Assembly: GCA_014526335.1 (NCBI GenBank)
Contig: JACTAT010000013.1
Location: forward strand, 3,693,987 to 3,757,986
Length of the DNA stretch: 64,000 nucleotides
Direction of reading: 5' to 3'
Source of the DNA: Chrysaora quinquecirrha
Taxonomy: Eukaryota > Cnidaria > Scyphozoa > Semaeostomeae > Pelagiidae
The notes beneath the pieces were generated by a model. The model was given only the letters and a program-made list of their open reading frames with translations, was not told where the DNA came from and ran no database searches. Shown piece by piece: positions 12,601 through 24,300 of the stretch (the first letter of the stretch is position 1; every line of letters starts with the position of its first letter). The translations under genes were made by a program, and so were the position numbers.

Positions 12601-15600
12601 AAAGCATAAAAACGTATACTCTTTCTATTAGTGATCTTTCAAGTCCTATCTTGTTATGCCAATACAAGAGAAGAAAGAGGGAAGAACTTCAATGGCATCC
12701 AAGACTGGAAAGGCTTTGTACAGGCAAGTAATGAAGTGGGGGTAGTAACTTTCATATCACCAATATGCCCCTACGATGTCTCCGCAATTTATAGCAATTT
12801 AGAAGCTTTGTAGAATAAAACAAATTATAATATTTAACTTTTTAATGAAATATTCGTTTTTCACATTATGAAGGTATAATAAATATGCTAAGAATTAAGT
12901 ATTATCGGAATAGGGAGAAATGCAAGGTTGGGGGGTTTGGGTAGGGTTCTGCTGTTCAACAAACTCGTGTACACCCCGCAGCAACCTAACCGAAACTTCT
13001 CTTCGAACTTCAAAAACCAAATAGAATTCAGGTACGTTTTCAAAGAGGAGGGGGGTTCGGGTAGAGTTCTGCTGTTCAACAAGCTCGTGTGCACCCAGCA
13101 GCAACCTAACCGAAACTTCTCTTCGAACTTCAAAAACCAAATAGAATTCAGGTACGTTTTCAAAGAGGAGGGGGGTTCGGGTAGAGTTCTGCTGTTCAAC
13201 AAGCTCGTGTGCACCCAGCAGCAACCTAACAGAAACTGCTCTTCAAACTTCAAAAACCAATAGAATTCAAACTCATTTTCAAGCTCACCTGAACAGTTTG
13301 TACATTCTGCAAGCTACCAGTGATACTTTTAACAATTGAAAGAATGGAATCCTCGAGGTCTTCAAGCATGGGATAGAATTGAATGTTATCATCATCATCA
13401 AGAATAAGCTCCATTTTAAATAACGGCAATCGGCTCTTGTCTTTCTCATCGAATAAAGATATGTAGGCTTCAAGTGTGCGTTGTATTATAGCTTTAAGCT
13501 AGGTAAAAAAGAATATGTATGATAAATTTATCGAAAAGAAAATCTTCTAAAGGGAAAACTCTTTGCATTAGCAACAAGTAACGAGATTAGTGTAAAAAAT
13601 GAACCGTCTCTCGTATTTGTGATTTTGTGAGAACATTCTTGTATAAAAGGACAGTTCTCTCACTCTGATAAAAGGGCGCGCTCTTATGTACGTAGTGCTT
13701 CTATAGCAACGTAAATATGGCTTATATTAATACGGTACAGATTAGCTACTCTGCTCTGCCTAGCATTGAGCACTATACTTTGCATGAAAGGGCAATAAAT
13801 TAAATGCAATGGCTATATTATGGTATATAAATATGGTACAGAGGATGTAACTGTTTGTAATATATAGAGAAGGTAGAAACATAAATTGAAGGCGAAGCTG
13901 AAATTTAGTTTCAGCGCCAGTCTCTAGGATCTCAGTAGTAGGTTAACTAATCGAGACCTCGACCCTGGCTGTGACGCTACCGTGGCTGGACTCGAACCCT
14001 GACCACAATGAGCTCTTGGCACCACGGGTCAGCTGGATTACACCACGACGCCACAGCACTTCTGAACGATGCACAAGGCTTCAGTAAGTCGTTTTTAACT
14101 TTAACTTAGATAATAACAGAATTCAATGCAAGGAAAATATACCTGATTCGAAATCAGAGTTGAAACTCCATTGTGAAATGAGTCCTGTTGATCGTCCTTG
14201 AGATGTTTAAGGGCGTTTTGTCTACAAAAATATTCACTATCTCAGGGTACCAACTGAAAAGAATAAAAGAGAAAACTATGATTCATGGTCAACGGTCAAC
14301 AACAGTTAACATACCAAGCATTGTTGAAGCATAGGCTGACGTGTCTCTAGTCTCCAACGTATTTGATTCTCCGTTAATACGGAAGCAACTCTGTCTCTTA
14401 CACGTTTCTTAGTACTATGTTCTTCGCGTCGCTTTACTCATTCATTACTCAGTACATTCATCCTTATTTTCGCTTTCATATCAAGCTATCCTTTTCTGCA
14501 GTATAAAGGTTGTGTGTGCGATTCCTGTTATAAGTTTGTATTGACTGTCCTCGATTTTGCCCCATCATTAACTTGCCAATCAAGACTTTTCGGTGAATGT
14601 TTGTTGAAGAAAATCAAACAACTTCTTTTAAAAATGATTGAGAGCAAGAGGGGGTTAGTCCATTTGCAAGCATTTTTGAGATGGACTTGCAGAACACACA
14701 ATAAAAAAAATCGAAGTAGAAGGATCCATCGCACTGAGAGATAAACTTGCCTATGCATGAGTTTTTCCTCCATTTTTTCACAAGCAAGTTGGGAGTTGTT
14801 CTTCAGATGTTCGCATTCGATAGGACCTTGTTTTCTGAAGAAATGAAAGAGTTATTTTAGACCTACGAGAAATTATTATTAAGGCAGCAAAAAATCAAAG
14901 AAAAGAGAAATGTTTTATTTCTACGAAAAGAGAACATGAGTTATGCCCTGGCCAAATGACCAGACATTATTTGTAAAACATTTGAAAAATGCTTTTAAAC
15001 AAAAATGTTTATCGTTTGTTCACGTCACAAACATTGCTCGTCACACATTTATTGCAAACATCAATCAGCAAAAACTGTTTTCCAACTCTTTAAGGGCGTT
15101 GCAAAATAAAATTTGTATATTTTCGCTTGTCAAGTAATGCTTAACGACGGTGGAGCGTTGAAAGATTGTTTGATAAATAAATTTAAAATGTTTCACAAAC
15201 AATGTTCCATCATTTGGTTAGGGCCTCAATAAGATTTGATAACAACATGCTAGTAGAAGCTTTTACCTTATATCTGAGAGATCTACCAACAGCAGTTTTG
15301 AATAGTGTTTATTCTGGCAAATTTTCAAAATTGTTTGATGAGATGGATGCAGAATGTGAAGATTTCGTCTGATAGATTCTTTCGAGGCATTAAAACTTTC
15401 TCTCCAAGGACTTGAGAAATCCAGGCCCCTAGGATGACATAGAAATTTTGTAACAATGTTCAAATATTCCATTGATTTGCACAGATAGTTGCATGGAAGC
15501 TTAGTTTCTTAATAATCAAAAAAGTGAAAGCCTTCGAGTTGTTTTAATTGCAATAAAAACCAGAAACATCTTTTGGCAAACTTAAAGTCCTTTTATTGGA

Positions 15601-18600
15601 ACTCTTCAGAGCATAAATTTCAGAAGCAAGAAAAACAAAACTCTTACACTTCGTCATCTGGAAGATCTTCGTCATCTTCAACACCTTTCACTTTTGGCTT
15701 TACCAAGGTATATTGAACTAGGATGAAGACATAAAATCTAGCTTCAACAACTATCTAAGATAGAATAAGTCCTTACAAAAGTGATTACTGAAAAACACAA
15801 AACAATACAATAGGTCACTGATTGTTCGGTCGCTTAAGCTATTCATATAGGAAGACCCTGCAAGCCAATGATGCACGAGGACACAGAGTTGCAACCCAAC
15901 CCCCAGTATCACAAACCAGACGCCACCCTAAGGACCCGAATGAGTGGTGCCCAGACCCCAAAGGGGCCAAAGGCACCACAGGACCAGGGATCCACCCAGA
16001 AAGGCCCCAAGGCCACGTCCAGCCCGCGGAAGCCCGTTAATGGAGAAAGCAGCCCCACGCCCAGGGGCACCATAAGTCCACAAGGTTACTCTTTTAAGTA
16101 AGCCTGTTTGTTGCTTTGATATATGCTATGGATGCCGCTAAAACTATTCTGTTGTCAGTTTCTTTGAATTTCGGGCTGCTATAAAGAATCAAATTTAGAA
16201 AGGCTTGTGAATCTAAGTTACTTAAATCAATTCCTGGAAGGTGTGAAAGTTGGCCAAGGAGACCATTTCGCATAGGATCAAATAAAGGGCAGTGCAGGAA
16301 GAAGTGCGCATTATATTCAACTCCGGTATTGCAAGCACACATCGGACTCGAACTCTGAAAATTATGTCGGAATGTATGCTCGTTTAACTTGCTGAATTCA
16401 AGTCTAATCATTGTCATTTATTGTCATTCATTCATTGTCGTCTAATCATTGCATTGTCATGCTCATTTAACTTGCTGTATTCAAGTCTAAGCATTACTAG
16501 ATCAAAGGTGATTGTGTAATTGTTAATCATTTTCTATCAGTTCATGATCAGTTTGATGTTTGCTGATTAATTTGCGGTAGAATTTGGTGGAGAGAGATGG
16601 AGATACTAGAACAGATTGAATTAAAATAAGTATACTCTTACCCATTGCTTTACGCATACTCTGCTCATATTCTTTCATCAGCTCATCATTCAGCTCCTTG
16701 ATGTATGGCTGCATTCCTGGTGATCTGATTAACTCCTCTGGTATCATTGATAAAATTGCATGCCACCATTCATCTGGCATTGGTGAAACTGGCCCATTAC
16801 TGACACACTTCTTGAGAAACTGATAATTTAGCTATAAAAGAAAATTGACATACCATAAGTGAATAACTTGATAAAGTACAGCATTTCGATATCTTTAAAT
16901 ATGGTTTGTGATTCTTGGCGGCAAAAAATCCTTAACTGTAACATCTCGCGTGATGGGCATCGCTACATTCTGCCCTTAAGCACCAGCCAAAAGACTCGAT
17001 TTTTCAGTAGACAAGAAGCAAATGAACAATCAACTCGTTTGGTCGTCTAGTGAAGCGAGTCAAATTGCATTGAGTGATGTTGAGTGAAGTTTGATATTGA
17101 TCAATAAAGACGAGTGAAAAGGGTGTTGTCGATTGAAAATAAAATCGTTTGGCCACCTTGTTGAGTGAGTCCCATGTCTCTGTTGGAAGTTGCAGAGAAA
17201 AGCCAACATGGAGTGAAAAGATTGATTAAAAATGGAGCAAAAAATCAAATCGTTTTGCCATCCTTGCTCAATTTTCGCTCGATTTTGAAATCAAATGTCG
17301 AGAGAAAGATCAAGTGAAAAATCCTAGCAGTGAAAAATGAGTTGTTTGGCCCAAAGCTTTATAATTTACTACTATCTAGGCAATTTTAATTTACGTGTTG
17401 TGCCAAGATCTGCAAATCCTTTAAAAACACCATATGATAAACCCTTTATTGAATCGATTGCTTGGTCAATGCTGGCAAATATTCAAACCTTGGCTTCTTG
17501 TACAGACCGAACTACCTTTGGTCCATACGTCATTCTTCAGTCCAGATATTTTTAAGAATTGACTTTGCAATCGTTTAATAACAACATAGAATAACTCAAT
17601 TATAAACAGTAGCAGAAGTGAACATATCTATACTAACCCTAATTCTTCTTTCCCTTGACATCATCTAAAAGATAAATTAATCAATTGCTCAGTATGTCCT
17701 TCAATTTTCCAAACATTAAAGTGATGATGTTACATGGAATGGTTTGCAACATTAAAAGGGTAAAATTGAAATACCTGTGATGGCATTTCAGGTACGGGTT
17801 TTGATTTCGGTCTTCTTTTCAAACTCTCTTCAGTTTTATCTTTAGCATCTTTAGCTCTTTGTCTCCTGCAGATTAATAGAAGAGTTTGCTTTACACAACA
17901 TCAGGGATACTATACAGAAGGCATGAAGGTGAAAGCACCCCTCTGACCTATGAAAGGAGGGTCAAGAGGGCAAAATTGCTCTTTTATTCAGAACTGAATT
18001 TATCATCACTGTTGTAAAAGGAATCCCTGGACTTGCAACTTAAGTGCTTTCCATTGGTCAGGATCCATGATTATTCTTGTCTATAGATTCCAAATTTATA
18101 GAATATAAGATGAAAGATGCTGCTAGTTCCCTTAAATGTGATGCAAAGTGAAATGAACTGATATATTTTGTAACACAGTAACTACTAACAATTACTTTTA
18201 AGTATATAGAATATACTTTCTTTTGACTCTGCTCTAGATAGCTTTATGTTGCCCCCTTGCAGTATCCAGTATTCTTAAGCCCCATGTACACGAGCTACTT
18301 TTCTAAATATTTGTAGGGATTAACGAGTTAACACACTCCTTTTCCTGTGTACATGGTCTTTTTTTGACATTTCTGCCAGCCATAAATTCTAGTAAGGATG
18401 AAAAGGGCCGCTCTATTAGTATTGGGATGCTCGTGAGCATCCCAATGCTAATTCAATTTCTATTATCGCTGTGATACGTGTCATTGAGGATTAAGGTTTG
18501 CAATCTCAGAGCAAACCATCAACTAGACAGACGTAATAAGCCAATTATCAAATTAATTATCAGGGTTACAATTGATTGACAGGTCTAGTAATTTAGATGT

Positions 18601-18930
18601 TAGAACATTTTAGAAGAAAGCGATGGCATGTGGAATTTATGGCAGTACTCCCCACTGTTTTGTCAGGAATTTTTGGTCTCGTGTACATAAGCCTTATGCA
18701 ACATACTATAAATTTCACCACAGAAAGTGATTAAATGTAGGAGACAAATGTTACACTTACACAATGTTTGAAAGCAACTCTTGCATATCTCCACTTCTTC
18801 TGTATTTCAGTAAGGGGCTGTTGTCAAATCTTGATCCTGCATCCACGAACTGTTGGATAGGAGGAAGTTTAGGGATTCGTCCAATTTCTTGACTCTTTGG
18901 AGTCTTTTTTCTTGCACCTTCTGCAGACAT
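605..18930 (-). CDS. Axonemal dynein heavy chain, inner arm (DNAH3/7/12 class), 5' part
   Basis: Motor ATPase of a single-headed inner dynein arm in the ciliary axoneme. Reconstructed coding exons, in transcript order: 18761-18930, 17775-17865, 17638-17664, 16642-16831, 15648-15717, 15267-15428, 14751-14834, 14143-14221, 13289-13498, 12424-12562, 12016-12104, 11124-11302, 10104-10238, 9765-9890, 8330-8476, 7317-7490, 6416-6607, 5371-5556, 4361-4878, 1824-3746, 1199-1281, 605-787. They encode about 1720 residues of a roughly 4000-residue protein; the remainder lies left of the window. Exon 1824-3746 carries the linker and AAA1, with Walker [11 protein letters not shown] near 2950-2980 and Walker B CFDEFNR near 2815-2835. 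Exons 1199-1281 and 605-787 continue AAA2 through [14 protein letters not shown]. The start ATG at 18928-18930 follows an AG, so a 5' UTR intron is likely. The DNAH3/7/12 assignment rests on AAA1 and N-terminal similarity recalled from the family; the exact paralogue is unresolved. Two reading-frame breaks (near 2117-2124 and 10133-10145) and two GC-AG introns are described separately. Confidence 0.9.
1383..1560. mobile_element. Possible small MITE with GTAGCCA ends
   Basis: The left edge reads GCGTAGCCAAGGGGG and the right edge CTGGCTACCCCA, giving short inverted GTAGCCA ends around a G/C-homopolymer-rich core. The inverted match is only about 8 bp and no target-site duplication was established, so this is tentative. 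Confidence 0.25.
1568..1708 (-). repeat. tRNA-derived SINE, diverged copy
   Basis: Read on the minus strand it starts at a GCGTCATGGTCTAATCCA-like A box, has a degenerate B box (GGGATCAAACCCC) and a GCGTCAC block, then GGGTCGGGGTTTC. The order matches the better copies at 13908, 23970, 39894 and 56775. It lies in a dynein intron. Confidence 0.6.
5606..6300. repeat. AATAC pentanucleotide microsatellite
   Basis: About 700 bp of ATACA/AATAC units with interspersed variants (ACACA, ATGCC, ATACG). It contains higher-order duplication: the block around 5870-6050 resembles that around 6050-6250. Several apparent minus-strand ORFs here are products of the repeat. It lies in the dynein intron between exons 5371-5556 and 6416-6607. 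Confidence 0.95.
7859..8132. mobile_element. MITE family A, copy 1
   Basis: About 275 bp. It begins AAGCCCAAGTCAAATGATGA and ends in GTCAGGGCCTTA, with internal CAAACATTGCTT/AAGCAATGTTT inverted motifs. The ends are inverted relative to each other and match four other copies in the window (14943, 22653, 36254, 50890). It lies in a dynein intron. Confidence 0.75.
8641..8735 (+). repeat. tRNA-derived SINE, 3' fragment
   Basis: It matches only the 3' half of the SINE: GGGTTGAGGCCTCG, then ATAGCGACTGGCGCTAAACA and a CACCTTCACCTTCAC tail. The tRNA-like A and B boxes are missing, as expected for a 5'-truncated insertion. Confidence 0.65.
10429..10714. mobile_element. MITE with CAATGCCTGCCAGAAT inverted ends
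   Basis: The left end reads ACAATGCCTGCCAGAATAC and the right end is its complement, ATTCTGGCAGGCATTGT. The similarity extends about 25 bp to TTGGAAC/GTTCCAA. Flanking TA on both sides suggests a TA target-site duplication, as for Tc1/mariner-type MITEs. The interior has an A/C-rich and a G-rich tract that are also roughly complementary. There is no coding capacity. It lies in a dynein intron. Confidence 0.7.
12201..12270. repeat. 70-nt near-perfect palindrome
   Basis: The centre is ATACTAGTAT at 12231-12240. The arms of 35 nt pair with about two mismatches, and the inner 40 nt is perfect. It overlaps the intron just upstream of dynein exon 12016-12104 and is bordered by a repeated ACACAAGGCATTG motif (about 12191 and 12301). 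Confidence 0.9.
12907..13267. repeat. 120-bp tandem repeat, three copies
   Basis: Three nearly identical units of exactly 120 bp: the block starting ATAGAATTCAGGTACG recurs at 13021 and 13141, with a more diverged first copy before it. Because 120 is a multiple of three, open frames of 109-121 codons run through on both strands. It ends about 20 bp before dynein exon 13289-13498, inside the intron. I read it as a minisatellite, not as coding sequence. Confidence 0.92.
13908..14068 (-). repeat. tRNA-derived SINE, near full length
   Basis: On the minus strand it reads GCGTCGTGGTGTAATCCAGC (A box), then GGGTTCGAGTCCAGCCACGG (a perfect Pol III B box), GTAGCGTCACAGCCAGGGTC, and a 3' part ending CTAGAGACTGGCGCTGAAA. 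It lies between dynein exons 13289-13498 and 14143-14221. Confidence 0.85.
14943..15229. mobile_element. MITE family A, copy 2
   Basis: It starts TTATGCCCTGGCCAAATGAC and ends CATTTGGTTAGGGCCTCAATAA. The interior is rich in AAACATTTG/CAAATGTTT-type motifs. It shares ends and size (about 285 bp) with copies 1, 3 and 4 and lies in a dynein intron. Confidence 0.75.
15868..16085. other. GC-rich island of unknown origin
   Basis: About 220 bp of visibly GC-rich, C/A-biased sequence in an otherwise AT-rich intron. The plus-strand frames are open and Pro/Gly/Lys-rich. The block abuts a LINE 3' fragment on its right. It could be part of a transposon or a captured foreign fragment; I do not recognise it. 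Confidence 0.45.
16094..16417 (-). mobile_element. Non-LTR retrotransposon 3' fragment (RT C-terminal zinc-finger region)
   Basis: A 107-codon minus-strand frame contains [16 protein letters not shown], then a Cys/His cluster (CACNTG...HFFLHCPLF) and a hydrophobic tail. This is the pattern of the C-terminal zinc-binding region after the reverse transcriptase of LINE elements. The catalytic domains are absent, so it is a 5'-truncated dead copy. It sits in the dynein intron between exons 15648-15717 and 16642-16831. Confidence 0.7.
18419..18450. repeat. Short perfect inverted repeat
   Basis: ATTGGGATGCTC and GAGCATCCCAAT are inverted arms around a GT/AC centre in the first dynein coding intron. 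It could form a hairpin; no function is implied. Confidence 0.7.
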
Positions 18931-21335
18931 CTAAAAGGTTGAACCAGATTTTTAATGTTTGAGACAAAGGGCAGTGTTTGGGCTCTGCATGTACTGTTTC
19001 TCCATCCCCTTAGCTGCACCCTTGTAAAACTGAAAAACTCAGGAATGCAAATGCTATACCAAGTGGACAGTGCAGCCAGACTGGAAAATACGTACTGCTT
19101 GCGGAAGTACTGCTTGCAGAAGTACTGCTAGCGGAAGAAATTCTGTGCCAAATCTTCAGGTAAACAATAGGCCCTATTGTTGTTCTATTGTTTCTATGCA
19201 CGCACATGCACAATTTACAATAATTCCAGTCTGGCAGTTCAGTGTGGCTGACAGATAGACAAGCACAGCACTACGTTTGCCAAAGGTTGTTTGGCCTGCC
19301 CTGGGCTTGTGATACTCCTGTGCATTTTTAGTTTAGCCCAGAAAATCATCTTCTTTATGCATTTTGCAAACTATTTTGCAGTGTGTGTGGGGTGTCACAC
19401 AGACATCCCCCACTGCCCTGTCCTCCCAAACCCCTGTTCTGTCTGTAGTAGTCTAGCGCCTCCTCTGGCTGCCCTGTCCCCCATTAACTTTACTTCTAAA
19501 TTCCATTCTTCTTTTTAATTGAAAAACTCACCTTCAATCGTTACTTGAATCTTTAATACATAAAACAACGTCTATTTGAATTAACTCTTGAACTTTTAAA
19601 ACATGATTTAGGCCGTTTGCTCGGTATGAGTGAGGTTGCGGTGGCGGGTTGTTACACTAGTGTACCATGTTTAACTTAAAATTTCAGCACAGCGATGCAA
19701 AGACAGCAGAAAATACCTCCAAGTTTGCAGAAATAAATCTTGGTGACTTTATTAAAAGATTAATCTTGGTTGAATTCGTCAATATTGTGGAACAATTCAA
19801 ACAAATTTAATATTTCATAACCGATTCAGATGCAAAACCATCTTCCATGCTCACTTTATGTATTGCTATGACAACAGAATCAAACCGAGGCAACCAAACC
19901 CAAATGGCAAAATGCGGGGGTGGGTTAAACTTAGGGGCCGGTGATAGTTTGAAATAAAAACGAAAAAAGTCAGAGGGCTTTACGGTGCGATAGTGGAAGG
20001 TGCAAAACTCTTGGTATAATAATGTAAATTTTGGGGTACTATTCCCGTACTATTTAATGCAGATTTTTCGCCAGAAAGGGTATCAGTTTTCAAGACAGAG
20101 AACGTTATCTCATTTTCCGAATTCGGTTTGATTGGAATTGGAACGCGATAAAGATTTTTGACATTTTAGTACAATGGTATGGCACATATTTACGAATTTG
20201 TCAACAACAGCTTGGGCGGCGGTACTCGAAACTGGTCCCCCACCCGGTACAAAGCCAACGGAGCATCAAATATTCCTACGTGCCGTTTAGCACATTTTTG
20301 TGGCAGCCTCCTTCCACTGAAACTAACTCGCGCTTTTCGAAGCAGAATGCAAATACAATCAAACAGCAAAAGCTAACTTTCGTACAGCTGCAAAAATCAA
20401 TTCTACAAGCAGATATTATTGCAAAACGAAACAATTTTAACATTTGACGTCATGGAAAGTACACGAAATTAACTATAAAACATTGCTGTCATTGCTTAGT
20501 GAATAAAAATGCAAAAAGGATATGGTAAGTTATATATTAAACGATTAAATCAAAAATCTATCAGTCTAGCAATGGCAGCACTTTGATTAAACAAAACACA
20601 TATTTCTTGAAATTCATACAGAAAAGAAAATTGCACAAGAAGAGGAAAGAGGCAATTTTTCAAGTTACAAAATAAGTTTCAAAATAGACTTTTACCAACA
20701 TCAAACTACAATTAACAAAGCTCTAACTATTCATATTAAAGAGGCAACGAATAAATTCCAGGGCAAACTATTTGGTACATTTATTAGGTTTAGGACCCTT
20801 TACTCTTACTAAGCTTGATCCAACATCCCCTTTGGAACCAGCAATATCTACCTTATAACCTTCTAACCTCATTTGCATAAACGCATATTAGTAATAGGAC
20901 TAGCTCTAGCTAGACGGCCCGCGCTACGCGCCTTAATCTGGGACGTTCATTACGCAGTCTCATCGGCAGAGAATTGAACTAGTGCGAGGGGCAAATAACT
21001 AAATTATACGAGTAAGCAAATGTTAACTATGATTCAATAAGTTTATTTTCATTGTTTTAAGTCACAAATTCGCAGTATAGTATAAATGGAAAAGGCATAC
21101 GAATCATGCTGTGATTGATTTCTTATTTACCTATTAAAATAGAGTATGAGAGTTTAAGCAGTTATTTGTCTCTTGAATGAGTGAAAAGTATTACAAAACA
21201 ACAAAGATCTGTTACATTAAATTGAATAGAAAATTTTGACAATGTCGATAATGTTTCCTTAATCTTTTTTAAGCGTGAAAAATTAACCAGTTAATAATTT
21301 CACAACGTCCTTCCATATTCTTTCAATGCATGAGA
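18931..21335. other. Intergenic: dynein upstream region to acid ceramidase 3' end
   Basis: No gene is supported here. It should contain the dynein 5' UTR exon(s) and promoter and the acid ceramidase 3' UTR; an AATAAA on the minus strand lies near 21043. A 15-bp direct repeat (ACTGCTTGCGGAAGT type, three copies) occurs at about 19095-19135. A 37-codon minus-strand frame at about 20775-20885 (MQMRLEGY...PNKCTK, stop) has no supporting splice site or known family. Confidence 0.5.
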
Positions 21336-24300
21336 TTACCATGGCCAGCAAGGATCTTTGCAAAGTCGTCTGTACGTAACCATTGTACCAGCATCGACTT
21401 GCAGCAAGGATGTGTACACAGTAAGCTATTAAGGCAAAAATTGAAGGCACTTAGTTAAGTTCAGTTGTATTGGACTCGAGTTAAGCAAAGATGAGATGAG
21501 TTGAGTTACGCCAGCTCAAGTTGAGGCAAGTCAGGTAAAGTCAGGTCAAGACAAAGAAATGTAAAGCAATTTAAAGTACAGAAAAGAAAAGTAAAGTAAA
21601 GTACAGGAAAGAAAAGTAAATTAAGTAAAGTGAAGTGAAGAAAGTAACGAAAAGTAAAGCAAAGTAAAGAAAAAAGAAAAGCAAAGTAACGTAATGTAAG
21701 GTAAAGAAAAATAACTAAAGAAACGTTAATGGAAAGATAATAAAGTGAGCAAAAGTAGCACACAGTCAAACACAATTAAGTGAACTTAAGTAAAGCAACA
21801 TACCTTGTTGAGTACTGGCTTTGTAGAAAGCACATTAAAGAGACCTTTAAGTCCCATACCCTGCAAAGAGAATTATGGCAATGTAAAACTTCAAATTCAA
21901 TTCATACAGTCAGTGAAACAAAAGACAAGAAATCAACTTACAGCTTGTGTCATATTCTTCATGCAGTTGTTTGCCTGAAATAAAGTGAGATGAAAAGCAT
22001 CAAAGTTTCTTTGTTAAAGACATAGGTACAAAATCTCTTCTTGAAGTTATAAAAGGAAACAGAGGCTTCCTTGCACTCTTAGCCTAATACATTATCAGCA
22101 TTATTTGTTTATAAAATGTGTTATCCATTTAGATGTGCACTCTGAAGTCTGAATCTTTACGGGTGCAACTGTGACAAGCGTTAAAGTAGGATTGTAATTC
22201 TCGTAAATTGTGATGTGATAGCATAATTGTTACGTGTTCTCATCAAAAATGGAGACTTAATGAGTCCCCTTGTATCCACAATAACCACAGTAGAAGAAGA
22301 CTAAAATGAAGGTTTTTAGTGCAGGATTAAGGAGCAATAAGAAAGTGCTTACTGGAGTTCTGCGATCATCAATAAACAGTGGGGCTTTCCAGTGATCATA
22401 GTTGGTTTCAAGCACATACCAAACTCCTTTTGGTGGGTCCAAGCTAATGGAAGAAAAGAAAAAATGGATTACATGAAACAATAATTGTTCAAAGATTCTT
22501 AGAAAATTTATAGCACATCTCATACGAACTGAAATAAACTGTAAAATTAAGAGAGAAAAAAGAGATATTCTACAGAGCACTGGGTAAGGCAGGTATATAG
22601 GTATATAGTTCTAAACGAAAGTTCGCTCCCTAGGGCAAAACTTATGCTCCGCTAGGCCCTTGCTAAACGATCAAGCATTGTTTGTCAACATTTGAGATTA
22701 TCTCATCACCTTTGGCCACGTCAAAAATAGTGCTTGACAAGCATTATTATTCAGAATTCGTTGCAAACTAGACGCAAGCAAAAAATGTTTGACGGGCATC
22801 GTTCTGTGACATGGTCAAACAGCTAAACAGTTCACTTGAGAAGCAAAGTTCAGATTTTTAACAAACCAATGTTTGATCGCTTGGCCTGGGCCTTACACGT
22901 TATTAATCCACGTTAGTTTAGTAACAGCTTGTTAATTTAATGAAACAAACCAAACAAAATTTGCCACAATTTCCAAAAAGTACTTTCAAAAAAATCAATT
23001 CGAAAGAAGCAGTTTTAATACACCCACCTCATCACATCCAAAGCTTTTGTTCTTGACCTTGTTATAACACAACCCTAACGAAAATGGAACATAGATTACA
23101 CTTTTGCTTTACATCATAAAAATGGATTTTATCAATAGAAAATAATTTTGTAATTAAGAAACTGCATTATATACCTCTCCTGATTTTGTGCCTCCAAGGA
23201 TGAAGTACGCTGGTGCCAGAAGTTGTGTGTTTGACAAACTCTCTTTTGCTTCCAAGAAGCTGGAAAAAGCGAAACATTGCTGGTTCAATATAACATGTTA
23301 TAAAGAAAGATTATTGCCTACTATCATCCGTTAACGGTCAGTCATCTCATATTAACTATGGTCATCTGTGGTTTATGGCAGAAAAAATTACGCCAGAGGT
23401 AGTATACCTTATTTATTTGAAAATAAAAGTAAAAACCCTCAAAATGCGTTCCTTAAAAAAATTTGACGCACTGAAAAATCTTGGGCAAATTTTCTATACC
23501 TCGAGAGGTCATCCAATAGCTTCAAAAATGCTCTAGGTTTATGGAAAACCAATGAAGATCTTATAACATTTTGGACTTAAACACTTTTACCACGCAATGA
23601 GAACTAGTCAATTCTATTTCTTAGAAATTACATTAAAGAATCTTAAAGAAAAGAAATACCTCTTTGAATTTTCCATTACACTTCGTGTAAGAAATCCCAT
23701 CCATCGTGCGTTACTCATACCAAGCAGCCATTCAATGAGACCTTGAAATAAGATTTGATATATTTATAAGGAGACACTATGTGTTCCCCACTACATTATG
23801 CTGGATCACCACACGGCAAAATCCTCAACACAGTCACTTCAACTCTTGTAATTCGCATCGAAGAATGAACAAACAGTGGAAATTCGGCTTTAGAGCACTG
23901 TAACATTACATTCAAAAGGCCGACAAGCAGAAGCATAGCCTTGCACCAAAAGTTCGCCCAGCAAAGGCACGACACCGAAGGAGCTGTGGTGTCGTGGTGT
24001 GATTCAGCTGACTCGTGTTATCAGAAGCTCAGTATGGTGAGGGTTCGAGTCCAGCCACGCTAGCGTCACGGCCAGGGTCGAGTCTCGATGAGTTAGCCTA
24101 CTACAGAGATCCTAGCGACTGGGGCTAAAACACCATTTCACCTTAACCTCCATGCCAGACATCAAACATGTTTTACTTAATATACGCATTGTATTTAGCA
24201 GCGATATATGAAGAGCTTGTTCAAAAAGATAAAGTTTATTATGAGCAAGAAAGTGCGAGTTAATGAGCAAATTTCACTTCCCCATTTAACTGTCATTTTG

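Noticed and set aside
12895..13263. Protein-coding gene in the 120-bp repeat
   Set aside because: Open frames on both strands follow from the period being a multiple of three; it lies in a dynein intron.
15597..15717. End of a gene at the TAA after [10 protein letters not shown], with an AATAAA nearby
   Set aside because: A GTGTAAGAG donor lies at that point, and splicing to exon 15267-15428 ([12 protein letters not shown]) continues the dynein N terminus in phase.
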